A stretch of DNA of 19,720 nt from contig CAMCQW010000007.1 of assembly GCA_945877045.1 (NCBI GenBank), positions 1 through 19,720 on the forward strand. Direction: 5' to 3'. This DNA comes from Chryseobacterium gleum (GTDB taxonomy: Bacteria; Bacteroidota; Bacteroidia; Flavobacteriales_D; Crocinitomicaceae). The stretch's first letter is position 1. Each line of letters starts with the position of its first letter. Made by a program: the position numbers and the translations under genes. A model generated the notes under the pieces. It was not told the origin of the DNA. It saw nothing but the letters and a program-made list of their open reading frames with translations, and did not search any database. Below, one piece after another: positions 7,896 through 16,400 of the stretch.

Positions 7896-8963
7896 TTATT
7901 CATCAAATGATACTATAACTTTTGCACTTGTTGGATGTGCTTGGCAAGTTAAAATATAACCTGCTTCTACCTCATCTTTCTCTAAAGAGTAATTCACATC
8001 CATTCTTACACTTCCTTCTATCACACGTGCTTTACACGTGCAACAAACACCGCCTTTACAGGCATATGGCAAATCTACTCCTGCTTCTTGAGCAGCATCT
8101 AAAATGGCAAGGCCATCAGAGGCTAAATCGAATTTAATATTGTCTCCATCAAAAATCACTTCAATTTGACTAGCAATGGAATTCAATTTTGTTGTTGCTT
8201 TCTCTTTCTTCGTGCTTTTTAAGCCAGCGTGAAATAATTCAAAATGAATGCTGTTTGCAGGTACTCCCGATGATATTAAACTCTCTTTCACACCTAATAT
8301 CATTTGTTCCGGACCACAAATATATGCCGCATCAATTTCTTGATTTTTTAGAAAAGCTAAAAATAGCTTGTCTGTTTTGTCTTTGTCTATTCTTCCTTTT
8401 TGAATTGGCGTACCTAAACTTTCTTGCGAAAAGAGGTGTATTACCCGAAATCGGCCGATAAAGGCGTTTTTAATGGCCTCTAATTCCTCTCTAAACAACA
8501 CAGAGTAAAAACCCTTGTTGCCATAAAATAAGGTAACATCACTTTCTTTTTCTTCAGAAAGCAAGGTTTTTAAGATGGCCATCATCGGCGTAATGCCACT
8601 TCCAGCTGCAAATAGCACAATTGATTTTTTCGCTGGGCTTGGAATAAATTGAAAATTACCCATCGGCTGCATTACTTCAATTTCGTCCCCCTTTTTCAAT
8701 TGGTTTAGGGCATAGGTTGAAAAAATACCATTTTCAACTCGCTTTATCGCCACTACCCATTTTTTCTCTATAGGCGCCGAACATAATGAATAGGACCTTC
8801 GGATTTCTTGGTTTTCTAGTTGTTTTTTTAGCGTAAGGTACTGACCGGCAACATATTTAAATGCGTTTGTCAATTCGTTTGGAACATTAAATTCTATCGA
8901 TACCGCATCTTTCGTTAGCTTCGAAACAGATTTAACCTGAAGTTTATGAAATTTTGGAGTCAT
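7896..8963 (-). CDS. paaE: Phenylacetyl-CoA epoxidase reductase subunit PaaE
   Basis: The 355-residue protein is close to the length of E. coli PaaE. It passes electrons from NAD(P)H via FAD and a 2Fe-2S cluster to the diiron centre of PaaA. Visible motifs are FHKLQVKSVSKLTKDAVSIEF at the N-terminus (as in E. coli PaaE); RSYSLC (56-61) for FAD; GSGITP (121-126) and CGPEQMI (217-223) for the nucleotide domain; and the ferredoxin domain LPYACKGGVCCTC with ligands Cys302, Cys307, Cys310 and Cys340. The NYSLEKDEVEAGYILTCQA ending matches the family closely. It is transcribed away from paaABCD across a 132-bp gap and is first in the minus-strand operon paaE, paaE-like, SDR. In many other bacteria paaE follows paaD in one operon; here it is split off. 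Confidence 0.93.
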   Translation of the reverse strand: MTPKFHKLQVKSVSKLTKDAVSIEFNVPNELTNAFKYVAGQYLTLKKQLENQEIRRSYSLCSAPIEKKWVVAIKRVENGIFSTYALNQLKKGDEIEVMQPMGNFQFIPSPAKKSIVLFAAGSGITPMMAILKTLLSEEKESDVTLFYGNKGFYSVLFREELEAIKNAFIGRFRVIHLFSQESLGTPIQKGRIDKDKTDKLFLAFLKNQEIDAAYICGPEQMILGVKESLISSGVPANSIHFELFHAGLKSTKKEKATTKLNSIASQIEVIFDGDNIKFDLASDGLAILDAAQEAGVDLPYACKGGVCCTCKARVIEGSVRMDVNYSLEKDEVEAGYILTCQAHPTSAKVIVSFDE

Positions 8964-8983
8964 ACCTTTATTATTTTACGCTT

Positions 8984-8991
8984 CAAAAGTA
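8984..8991 (-). promoter_or_regulatory. Candidate -7 element for paaE
   Basis: On the minus strand this reads TACTTTTG, an exact TAnnTTTG match, 20 bases before the paaE start. A -33 TTTG is not evident at the expected distance. Confidence 0.45.
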
Positions 8992-9024
8992 GTTAAACTT
9001 TCACATTTTACTAGCTTAGGAAAG

Positions 9025-9047
9025 AACAATTAACAGCTGTAATTGTT
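9025..9047. promoter_or_regulatory. 23-bp near-perfect palindrome, candidate operator
   Basis: The arms AACAATT (9025-9031) and AATTGTT (9041-9047) are exact reverse complements around the perfect 8-bp palindrome ACAGCTGT (9033-9040), with one unpaired A at 9032. It sits roughly midway in the 132-bp gap between the divergent paaE and paaA genes and overlaps the putative -33 element of paaA. Its size and symmetry fit a dimeric repressor site, for example a TetR/PaaR-type protein, but no regulator gene is in the window. Confidence 0.5.
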
Positions 9048-9076
9048 GATTCGAGAGTTGTAAATGATTATATTTG
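9046..9076 (+). promoter_or_regulatory. Candidate Bacteroidota promoter for paaABCD
   Basis: TTG at 9046-9048 is followed by 20 bases and then TATATTTG at 9069-9076, an exact TAnnTTTG -7 box. The spacing fits the -33/-7 architecture of the Bacteroidota primary sigma factor. It lies 19 bases before the paaA start. The -33 part overlaps the last bases of the palindrome by two bases. Confidence 0.5.
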
Positions 9077-9095
9077 TCTAAATTATAAGTAAAAA

Positions 9096-10043
9096 ATGGA
9101 CCCATCATCTCTTGCATTGTTAGAAAGTAATTTTCAATCTAAAATTGATAATGATATAAAAATTGAGCCTAAGGATTGGATGCCTGATGATTATCGCCAA
9201 ACCTTAATTCGGCAAATTTCTCAGCATGCGCATTCCGAAATCGTTGGAATGTTACCTGAAGGCAACTGGATCACGCGTGCACCAAATTTACGTCGAAAGG
9301 CCGTTTTATTAGCCAAAGTACAAGACGAGGCAGGGCACGGTTTATATCTTTATAGTGCCACTGAAACACTTGGCGCTGATAGAGAACAACTTATTGATGA
9401 CTTGCACGAAGGGAGAGCAAAGTATTCCTCTATTTTTAATTACCCAACATTATCATGGGCCGATATGGGCGCAATTGGTTGGTTGGTTGATGGGGCTGCC
9501 ATCATGAATCAGGTGCCTTTGTGTCGCTGTTCATACGGTCCATATGCAAGGGCAATGGTTCGCGTGTGTAAAGAAGAATCTTTTCATCAGCGACAAGGTT
9601 TTGAAATAATGATGAGTTTAGCGAATGGTTCTCCTGCTCAAAAAGAGATGGCGCAAGATGCTTTAAATCGATTTTGGTGGCCAGCATTAATGATGTTTGG
9701 ACCCAACGATGCCACCTCAAAACATACCGCGCAATCCATGAAATGGAAGATTAAGCGTCATACCAATGACGAACTAAGGCAGTTGTTTGTTGACGCAACC
9801 GTTCCTCAAGCGGAATTAATTGGGCTTACAGTTCCAGATGCGAATATCGTTTGGAATGATGAAACAAAACATTATGAGACAAGTCCAATTAACTGGGATG
9901 AGTTTTGGCAAGTGGTTAATGGCAATGGCCCTTGTAATAAAGAAAGGGTAGCGGCTCGCAAGGAAGCTAAAGAAAATGGTGCTTGGGTAAGGGATGCCGC
10001 TATGGCATATGCAAAAAAAAGAAGTGAACTGGTAACTGTATAA
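9096..10043 (+). CDS. paaA: Phenylacetyl-CoA 1,2-epoxidase catalytic subunit PaaA
   Basis: PaaA is the diiron subunit of the oxygenase that converts phenylacetyl-CoA to its ring 1,2-epoxide, the committing step of aerobic phenylacetate breakdown. The 315 residues match the family length. The ferritin-like four-helix core keeps the metal ligands: a Glu in HSEIVGMLPEG (Glu48), the ExxH pair Glu78/His81 in VQDEAGHGLYLYSATETLG, and the second pair Glu161/His164 in VCKEESFHQRQGFE. FWWPALMMFGPNDA is also characteristic. The ATG at 9096 follows an A-rich stretch and no SD, as is usual in this phylum. It is the first gene of the tight operon paaABCD; paaB follows 20 bp later. Confidence 0.97.
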   Translation: MDPSSLALLESNFQSKIDNDIKIEPKDWMPDDYRQTLIRQISQHAHSEIVGMLPEGNWITRAPNLRRKAVLLAKVQDEAGHGLYLYSATETLGADREQLIDDLHEGRAKYSSIFNYPTLSWADMGAIGWLVDGAAIMNQVPLCRCSYGPYARAMVRVCKEESFHQRQGFEIMMSLANGSPAQKEMAQDALNRFWWPALMMFGPNDATSKHTAQSMKWKIKRHTNDELRQLFVDATVPQAELIGLTVPDANIVWNDETKHYETSPINWDEFWQVVNGNGPCNKERVAARKEAKENGAWVRDAAMAYAKKRSELVTV

Positions 10044-10063
10044 GTAAATTTAAACCGAATAGT

Positions 10064-10351
10064 ATGTCTGATCAAGAATGGCCACTTTGGGAAGTTTTTA
10101 TCCGAAGCAAACAAGGGTTGAATCATAAGCATGTTGGAAGTCTTAGGGCCTCTGATGCACAATTGGCAGTAGAAAACGCACGTGATGTTTATACCAGACG
10201 TTCGGAGGGAATTTCCATTTGGGTGGTGGCTTCAAACAATGTTTTTGCCTCTGATGCTGCAGAAGCAGATGCTTTTTATGACCCCGCAAATTCAAAGGTT
10301 TATCGTCATCCTAGTTTTTATGATGTGCCAGATGGTATATCTCACATGTAA
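10064..10351 (+). CDS. paaB: Phenylacetyl-CoA epoxidase subunit PaaB
   Basis: The 95-residue protein matches PaaB throughout: EWPLWEVFIRSKQGLNHKHVGSL (from residue 4), AVENARDVYTRRSEGISIWVV in the middle, and YRHPSFYDVPDGISHM at the end. PaaB is the small subunit that bridges PaaA-PaaC heterodimers into the larger complex and is needed for activity. It has no catalytic residues. The next gene starts 3 bp after the stop. Confidence 0.97.
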   Translation: MSDQEWPLWEVFIRSKQGLNHKHVGSLRASDAQLAVENARDVYTRRSEGISIWVVASNNVFASDAAEADAFYDPANSKVYRHPSFYDVPDGISHM

Positions 10352-10354
10352 AAA

Positions 10355-11107
10355 ATGAAAGAGCACTTATTAAAATATGTATTGAGGTTAGGAGACGATA
10401 GTCTTATTCTAGGTCAGCGATTAGCCGAGTGGTGTGGTCATGGTCCTATTCTAGAGGAAGATATTGCGCTTACTAATATCTCCCTGGATCTAATTGGACA
10501 AGCAACAAGTTTGTTAAATTATGCTGGGGAATTAGAGGGGAAAGGCAAAAGTGGAGATGATTTTGCATTTTTACGACTCGAAAAGGAATATGTGAATTGC
10601 CTATTAGTTGAACAGTTAAATGGTCATTTTGGTGATACGATGCTTAGACAGTTTTTCTTTGATGCATTCCGAAAAATCTTATTCGAATCATTGCAATATT
10701 CTTCCGATAAACAATTAGCGGCCATCGCAGAAAAATCATTAAAAGAAACGCGTTATCACCTCAAGCATTCTTCTGAATGGGTGATTAGGTTAGGGGATGG
10801 GACGGAAGAATCGCATCTTAAAATGCAAGAATCTCTTAATACACTTTGGCGTTATACCGACGAACTCTTTTTTGAGGATGAAGTAGATCGCTATTTAACA
10901 GAAAACAAGGCAATTCCTGACTTGATTCATCTAAAAGGAATGTGGAAAGAAAACGTTGATCATATTCTACAACTAGCAAAGCTGGAAATCCCAACTAATA
11001 ATTGGCAATTTGAAGGCGGTAGAGTGGGTAGGCATTCTGAGCACATGGGTTTTCTATTGGCGGAATTGCAATATATGCAACGGACCTATCCAAATATGGA
11101 ATGGTAA
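10355..11107 (+). CDS. paaC: Phenylacetyl-CoA epoxidase subunit PaaC
   Basis: The 250-residue protein has the ferritin-like fold related to PaaA. It acts as the structural partner of PaaA, and in known complexes it binds no metal. Family segments include YVLRLGDDSLILGQRLAEWCGHGP (residues 8-31), EDIALTNISLDLIGQA (35-50), KETRYHLKHSSEWVIRLGDGT (130-150) and GRVGRHSEHMGFLLAELQYMQR near the C-terminus. The last codons overlap paaD by 7 bp (ATGGTAA), so PaaC and PaaD are probably translationally coupled. Confidence 0.96.
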   Translation: MKEHLLKYVLRLGDDSLILGQRLAEWCGHGPILEEDIALTNISLDLIGQATSLLNYAGELEGKGKSGDDFAFLRLEKEYVNCLLVEQLNGHFGDTMLRQFFFDAFRKILFESLQYSSDKQLAAIAEKSLKETRYHLKHSSEWVIRLGDGTEESHLKMQESLNTLWRYTDELFFEDEVDRYLTENKAIPDLIHLKGMWKENVDHILQLAKLEIPTNNWQFEGGRVGRHSEHMGFLLAELQYMQRTYPNMEW

Positions 11108-11589
11108 GCGCTAAGCAAATTTATGATTCCTTGGAAACGGTTAAAGATCCAGAGGTTCCCGTTTTATCAATTCTTGATTTAGGCATCGTAAGGGATGTTA
11201 AGCAACTAGAAAACCAAGGGTGGGAAATTACGATTACGCCAACTTATAGCGGTTGTCCAGCAATGCGGGTAATAGAAGAGGATATTAAAGCCAATTTGTT
11301 ACTTATAGGAATAAATAATGTTCATGTCGTTTCAGTTCTTTCTCCAGCTTGGACAACGGATTGGCTATCAGAAAATGGCCGAAGGAAATTAAAAGAATAT
11401 GGCATTGCCCCTCCCGTGAACGAATTGGATAAAAGTGTTTTGTTTGGGGTCCCAACGCCTGTGCCTTGTCCGCTTTGCGATACAATAAATACAAAAATGG
11501 TTAGTCAGTTTGGCAGCACGGCTTGTAAAGCTCATTACCAATGCCAGGAATGTTTAGAGCCCTTTGATTATTTTAAATGTTTAAAATAA
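11101..11589 (+). CDS. paaD: PaaD, epoxidase maturation factor (MIP18/DUF59 plus zinc-ribbon-like tail)
   Basis: The protein has 162 residues. The N-terminal MIP18/DUF59 domain carries VKDPEVPVLSILDLGIVRDV (residues 14-33) and the conserved Cys52 in YSGCPAM. The C-terminus is a cysteine-rich tail, CPLC (Cys123, Cys126), then Cys142, Cys148, Cys151 and Cys160, which fits a Zn or Fe-S binding ribbon as in known PaaD. PaaD is needed for an active epoxidase in vivo and is thought to help metal or cluster assembly; the exact step is not settled. It is the last gene of the operon and converges with the glycosyltransferase gene only 10 bp away; no terminator hairpin was seen between them. Confidence 0.95.
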   Translation: MVSAKQIYDSLETVKDPEVPVLSILDLGIVRDVKQLENQGWEITITPTYSGCPAMRVIEEDIKANLLLIGINNVHVVSVLSPAWTTDWLSENGRRKLKEYGIAPPVNELDKSVLFGVPTPVPCPLCDTINTKMVSQFGSTACKAHYQCQECLEPFDYFKCLK

Positions 11590-11599
11590 TTGCAAGGCG

Positions 11600-12715
11600 C
11601 TATTTTGTTTGATTTTCCTCTATGATTTCCCAAACTTTTCTTGCAGAGACATCCCAAGAGAATAACTCTCCTCGACTTTGTCCAGCAATTGATAAAGTGC
11701 TTCTCAAGTTTTCATCGGTAATTAATTTCTGAATTCCTTCAGCTATCTCTTTCGTGTCAAATGGATTGCAATAAATAGCAGCATTCCCAGCAACCTCGGG
11801 TAAACTGGTGGCATTCGCTGCTAATATGGGCGTTCCACATTTCATAGCCTCTACCAAGGGTATTCCAAACCCCTCAAAATAAGGAACGTATGTTAGTGCG
11901 AGTGCGCTTGCCGTAATATCAACAAGTTCTTCCAGTGGTAGGTGCCCAGTGAAAATTACGCGGTCTTGTATCGATACTGGAATGCTTAATTTATTCGACC
12001 GCCACATTTTTGTCCCAACGATTAGTAACACAACTTCCTTGTGATTACCTGCCACTATTTCGAAGGCATTAAGTAAGCGTTGTACGTTTTTTCTTGGATT
12101 TAAGGAGCCAACAAATAATAGATAATCAACTCCGTTCGTCCATTTTTCTTTAACGGCTGTTTGTACTTCTTGTCCTTTCACTTTAAAAGCCATGTTTGAA
12201 CTATTTGGAATGACGGTAATCTTCTTTGGATCAATAGCATACGATTTAACAATGTCATCTTTTGAATAATCAGAAACTGTTATGATATGCTTGGCTTTTT
12301 TAGCGAATTTCGGAAAGCAATAGCGTAAGTAAAAGCTGACTAATTTCGGTAAATCTTTTGGATTATGCTCAAAATTAATATCGTGAATTACCGCCACTTG
12401 TGGTACTTTAGATCGCAAAGAACAATATCCGTCCGGAGAAAAAAAGAGGTCTATCTTGTGTTTTTTTAATGCCCTTGGTAATTTTATTTCAAACCAAATT
12501 AGATGTAAAATTGGATGGCGAGTCGGTGGCGATACTACTACTTCATAGGCATTCGATCCAAAATTGAAGGGCGGATCTATTTGACGATCATAAAAAAGAA
12601 TAAATTCATGTTCTGGGTGAGCTGAAATCAAACGTGATACTATTTCAAAGGTATAGTGCCCAAATCCTTCCATTTTATTGGGAATAAGATTACGGGTATT
12701 AATGCCAATTCTCAT
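11600..12715 (-). CDS. Glycosyltransferase family 4 (GT-B fold)
   Basis: The 371-residue protein has no membrane segments. The N-terminal acceptor domain starts MRIGINTRNL with a Gly-rich loop (MEGFGHYTFEIVSRL). The C-terminal donor domain has LLFVGSLNPRKNVQRLLNAF (199-218), VIFTGHLPLEELVDI (253-267) and the GT4 E-x7-E signature EGFGIPLVEAMKCGTP, with Glu281 and Glu289 as the nucleotide-sugar-contacting acids. This is a retaining glycosyltransferase of the mannosyl/glucosyl GT4 type; donor and acceptor are unknown. It follows the MBL hydrolase gene by 3 bp and is probably co-transcribed with it. It may glycosylate an envelope polymer or an exported protein such as the one encoded upstream, but that is only a guess from location. 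Confidence 0.92.
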   Translation of the reverse strand: MRIGINTRNLIPNKMEGFGHYTFEIVSRLISAHPEHEFILFYDRQIDPPFNFGSNAYEVVVSPPTRHPILHLIWFEIKLPRALKKHKIDLFFSPDGYCSLRSKVPQVAVIHDINFEHNPKDLPKLVSFYLRYCFPKFAKKAKHIITVSDYSKDDIVKSYAIDPKKITVIPNSSNMAFKVKGQEVQTAVKEKWTNGVDYLLFVGSLNPRKNVQRLLNAFEIVAGNHKEVVLLIVGTKMWRSNKLSIPVSIQDRVIFTGHLPLEELVDITASALALTYVPYFEGFGIPLVEAMKCGTPILAANATSLPEVAGNAAIYCNPFDTKEIAEGIQKLITDENLRSTLSIAGQSRGELFSWDVSARKVWEIIEENQTK

Positions 12716-12718
12716 AAA

Positions 12719-13366
12719 TTAAAATTGATGGATGTAGTTGTTTAATTTTTCAGCTCCAATTGTTGTTGAAGGACCGTGACCACAATAGACAATGGTGTCT
12801 TCAGGAAGTTGAAACATCGTTTCAAAAATACTGGTTTTGAGAATTTCTAAATTCCCTCCGGGTAAATCCGTTCTGCCAAAACTCCCATTAAAAAGGACAT
12901 CTCCATTGATAACAATGCCATCGGATTGGAAATAAAAAACAACATGTCCCGGACAATGACCTGGGGTATGCAATACTTTTATTCGCATGTTTCCCAAAAT
13001 TAATTCGGTAGCATGTTCGAGTGAAACACTTGGCTGTGGGGATGTTTTATAGCCTGAAAACCCATATAAAGAGGCGTATTGTTCAACGGAATTTAGCGTC
13101 TTAATATCATCGTTGTGAAGATAATAATCTACCTTGTATTTTTCTTTGACATAAGCGTTCCCCAATACATGATCAATGTGTGCATGTGTATTTAGTAGGG
13201 CAATGATTGTTAGTTGTTCTTGTTCAATATAGGAAGACAACATTTTTTCTTCTTCGTGCGAATAGCAACCTGGATCGATAATCACCCCATTTTTTTCTTC
13301 ATCAGAAACCACAAACGTGTTTTCTTGAAATCCATTGAACTCGAAAGATTTTATTTTAAGTGACAT
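12719..13366 (-). CDS. MBL-fold metallo-hydrolase, glyoxalase II-like
   Basis: The 215-residue protein has the metal site HAHIDH (61-66, the HxHxDH motif), His137 in HTPGHCPGH, Asp156 in GDVLF and His197 in YCGHGPST. It thus keeps all ligands for a binuclear Zn/Fe site. FGRTDLPGG (164-172) is typical of the YcbL/glyoxalase II-like branch. Compared with full glyoxalase II (about 250 residues) it lacks the C-terminal helical domain that binds glutathione, so the substrate is probably a different thioester or related compound. It lies 37 bp downstream of the large exported protein gene and 3 bp upstream of the glycosyltransferase gene. Confidence 0.9.
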   Translation of the reverse strand: MSLKIKSFEFNGFQENTFVVSDEEKNGVIIDPGCYSHEEEKMLSSYIEQEQLTIIALLNTHAHIDHVLGNAYVKEKYKVDYYLHNDDIKTLNSVEQYASLYGFSGYKTSPQPSVSLEHATELILGNMRIKVLHTPGHCPGHVVFYFQSDGIVINGDVLFNGSFGRTDLPGGNLEILKTSIFETMFQLPEDTIVYCGHGPSTTIGAEKLNNYIHQF

Positions 13367-13403
13367 AGTAGTAGCAAATTTAAGAATTTAATAAGCTTTC
13401 TAC

Positions 13404-16400
13404 TTATCGAATGAGATTAACATGTCCCAATAGTTCATATTTTTTATCTTGTTTATCGGAATAAATTAAGCGCCATGTATACGTTCCATCCTGACAAATT
13501 TTTCCTTTGTAGGTCCCATCCCAAAATTCAGCGGTGGAATTTAAGGTGCAAATTAACTCGCCCCATCTGTCAAAAATTACCATTTTCATAGCTGAAATAT
13601 TTCCACCATACACGCCAAAAAGATCATTTAGATCATTTCCGTCTGGAATAAATGTATTTGGCACATAAATTACTACTTCATAGCTAATGGAAACTAAGTT
13701 GTCTGTTTCGCATCCGTTTTCATCCACAAAACTTACATAATAGGTCATGTCCATATCAGGGTTAGCGATGGGATTAGCACAATTAATACAGGACAAATAT
13801 TCTGGGGGACTCCACACGTAGGTGCCGGGCTGATTGGCGATTGCTGATAATTGAATTACGTCCCCATAAAAAGCTTGTACACTTGGGCTGATTTGAATGA
13901 ATGGTTGTGGATGCAACACCACTTCTACTTGAGCCGTATCCTTGCATCCGTTTGCATCGGTTCCAATCACTTGGAATTGGGTGCTTTGAGTGGGCATCAC
14001 TATGGCGTTATTTCCACTTGCAGCCAGCACGTATTGTAGTGGCGACCATTGATAGCTAAGCGCACCACTCGCCCATAAATAAGCTTCTTCGCCTGGACAA
14101 ATAACGGTGTCGTTCCCAGCAAAAATACTTGCGCTTACAATGTTTATATAAATAGAATCGGTGATTGTACCGCATACATTAGTTAAATCACAATAATAAT
14201 ATTGGTTGCTAATTGGGTTAATAAAAACACTGTTGGTATTGGTTGGATTTATGTTGTTATTGGGGTACCAAAAATAACTCGTCGCTCCACTGATTGTGAT
14301 ATTGGCGCCTGTGCCTTGGCAAAGTTGTAGGGAATCCAAGAGGGAAGATGTTGGCGGATTGTAGTAGACGTTAATGTTCATCGTGTCGGAAAGTATACAG
14401 CCATCAATACTTGTTAATGTTGCCACATAGGTGGTGGATGTATCTGGGGTTGAAATGGGGTTAAAGATTAAATTATTATTTAAAAAGAGTGGTGGGGTCC
14501 ATACGATGGATCCTGTTCCATTCGCAAAAAGTGACACACTTTGACCAATACAAATACTTGTGTCATTTGAAATCGACAATGAATTTGGAAAAATAGTTAA
14601 GGTAACTTGTAAGGTGTCAGAACCACAACTGTCACTAATAATCACTGTAAATAAGGTGTTGGTTGTAATCGTTGCAATTGGATTTGCAATGGTAGAATTA
14701 TTTAATACATTGGCGGGCGACCAGCTATAAGCACTTCCTCCGAATGCATCAAGTTCATACGATTCTCCGGGACAAATTGGGCTAGTTGGAAGCGTGACAC
14801 CGCCTTGAAAATCTCCAATTAAGATGGTCACGTATGCTGTATCTGGTGTGTAACACCCAATCGAATCTGAAACAATTAGTTGAACGACGTATGTTCCTGC
14901 ACTTGGGTATAAATGACTCGGCTGGGCGATTGAAGAGGAGGTGCCATCGCCGAAGTTCCATTCATAAGTATTCCCATTTTGACTCAAATTATTAAAAAGG
15001 ACAGGTTGTGGAATACAAATGTATGGTGCCGGTTGTGATATAATAGCATCAATGGCACTCAGGTCAAACTTAAAGCAGGCTAAGTTACAATTTGCACTAA
15101 GATTTTGAGTCGACCATGCACCTGGGGTACTTGTAAAACCAAAATTATTCCCCCCACAAGCGCCGCAAACAGCGTGATAAATTCGCCCTGATTTATCAAA
15201 GCGACTCGTTCCACCGTCCACATGATTTGAACTTCCCGTTTGTCCACCCATAAAGGTTGCATACTTGAGAGTTGCTGCATCTTGACTCATTACGGCTAAG
15301 TAAAAATTATTACCATTCGTTGTTAATTGAAAACCATTTGGTGTGCATTGAAATCCATTTGAGGTCGAAAAAAGGGCTTGACTAACGGATGCATTCGCAT
15401 TTAATACCCCACCCCAACCGGCTATGTATATATCAAAACAATCGGAAATTAAAAAAGCGGTAGGGGAGATTTCCACATGGCCTGATCCAGCACCTATCAT
15501 TGTTGTCCATGCTATCGTGGTTAAATCTGGGCTGTATTTTCGAATAAATTGACCAGAATTAGGAATGTTGTAACACCCGGGCGTTATCGCCCATGGAGAT
15601 TCTGTTTGTCCGTAAACATAAACGTTATTAAGAACATCCACCCGCACAAAATAAGCTTGGTCGTATTCATTTAAACCCATATAAGATCCTGCGATTATGC
15701 CGCCTGTTCCGGAATTTAGGCTTAATACGTAGCCATCGCTCATGCCGCCATTATAGGTAAGGTCATTGCCTGAATTAAAAGGCAAGGAAGTTGAGGTGGT
15801 CCCGCCAGCAACATACAAATTATTGTTAGTCCCAAAATCAAGTGAATTTCCAGTTTCTAGCCCGGACCCACCGAAATAACGACTCCATGCTATGCTGCTT
15901 AATGCACCATTTAGTTTGAAAATGACAGCGTCTTGCGCTCCTATTAAATTACTGGCAGCAACTATTGAAGGAAAATTTTGTGATTCAGTTGTGCTAGAAA
16001 CATAAACATTTCCATTATTATCTAAAATTATTTCCCCTCTAAATTGGTCGCCATAATTGTAGTGTAAACTATTGGCATTTAATCCATCAGTTCCACTTCC
16101 CCCAACAAAAGTAGAGGTTAAAAGGCTTGTGCCATTTGCACTTAGTTTTGCTACATAAATATCAGACCCGTTAAATTCAAGTGAATTTTCAATTACATAA
16201 GGGCCTCCATTAAAGCTGTTGTCGTAGCTTGCTCCAGCCATTGGAAAATTAGTCGATGAGGTAGCTCCATAAAGGTATAGTTCTCCGTTGCTATTCGCTA
16301 TCATACTATGAGGAGTTTCATTCCCACTCCCTCCTAAATAAGTGGAAAACAACAAGTTGCTACCGCTTGCATTAAATTTACTTATGCTAACATCCATAGG

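Noticed and set aside
15080..15280. 66-codon frame on the same strand inside the large exported protein gene
   Set aside because: It is an out-of-frame shadow. The main frame continues without interruption and keeps the propeller and Cys motifs.
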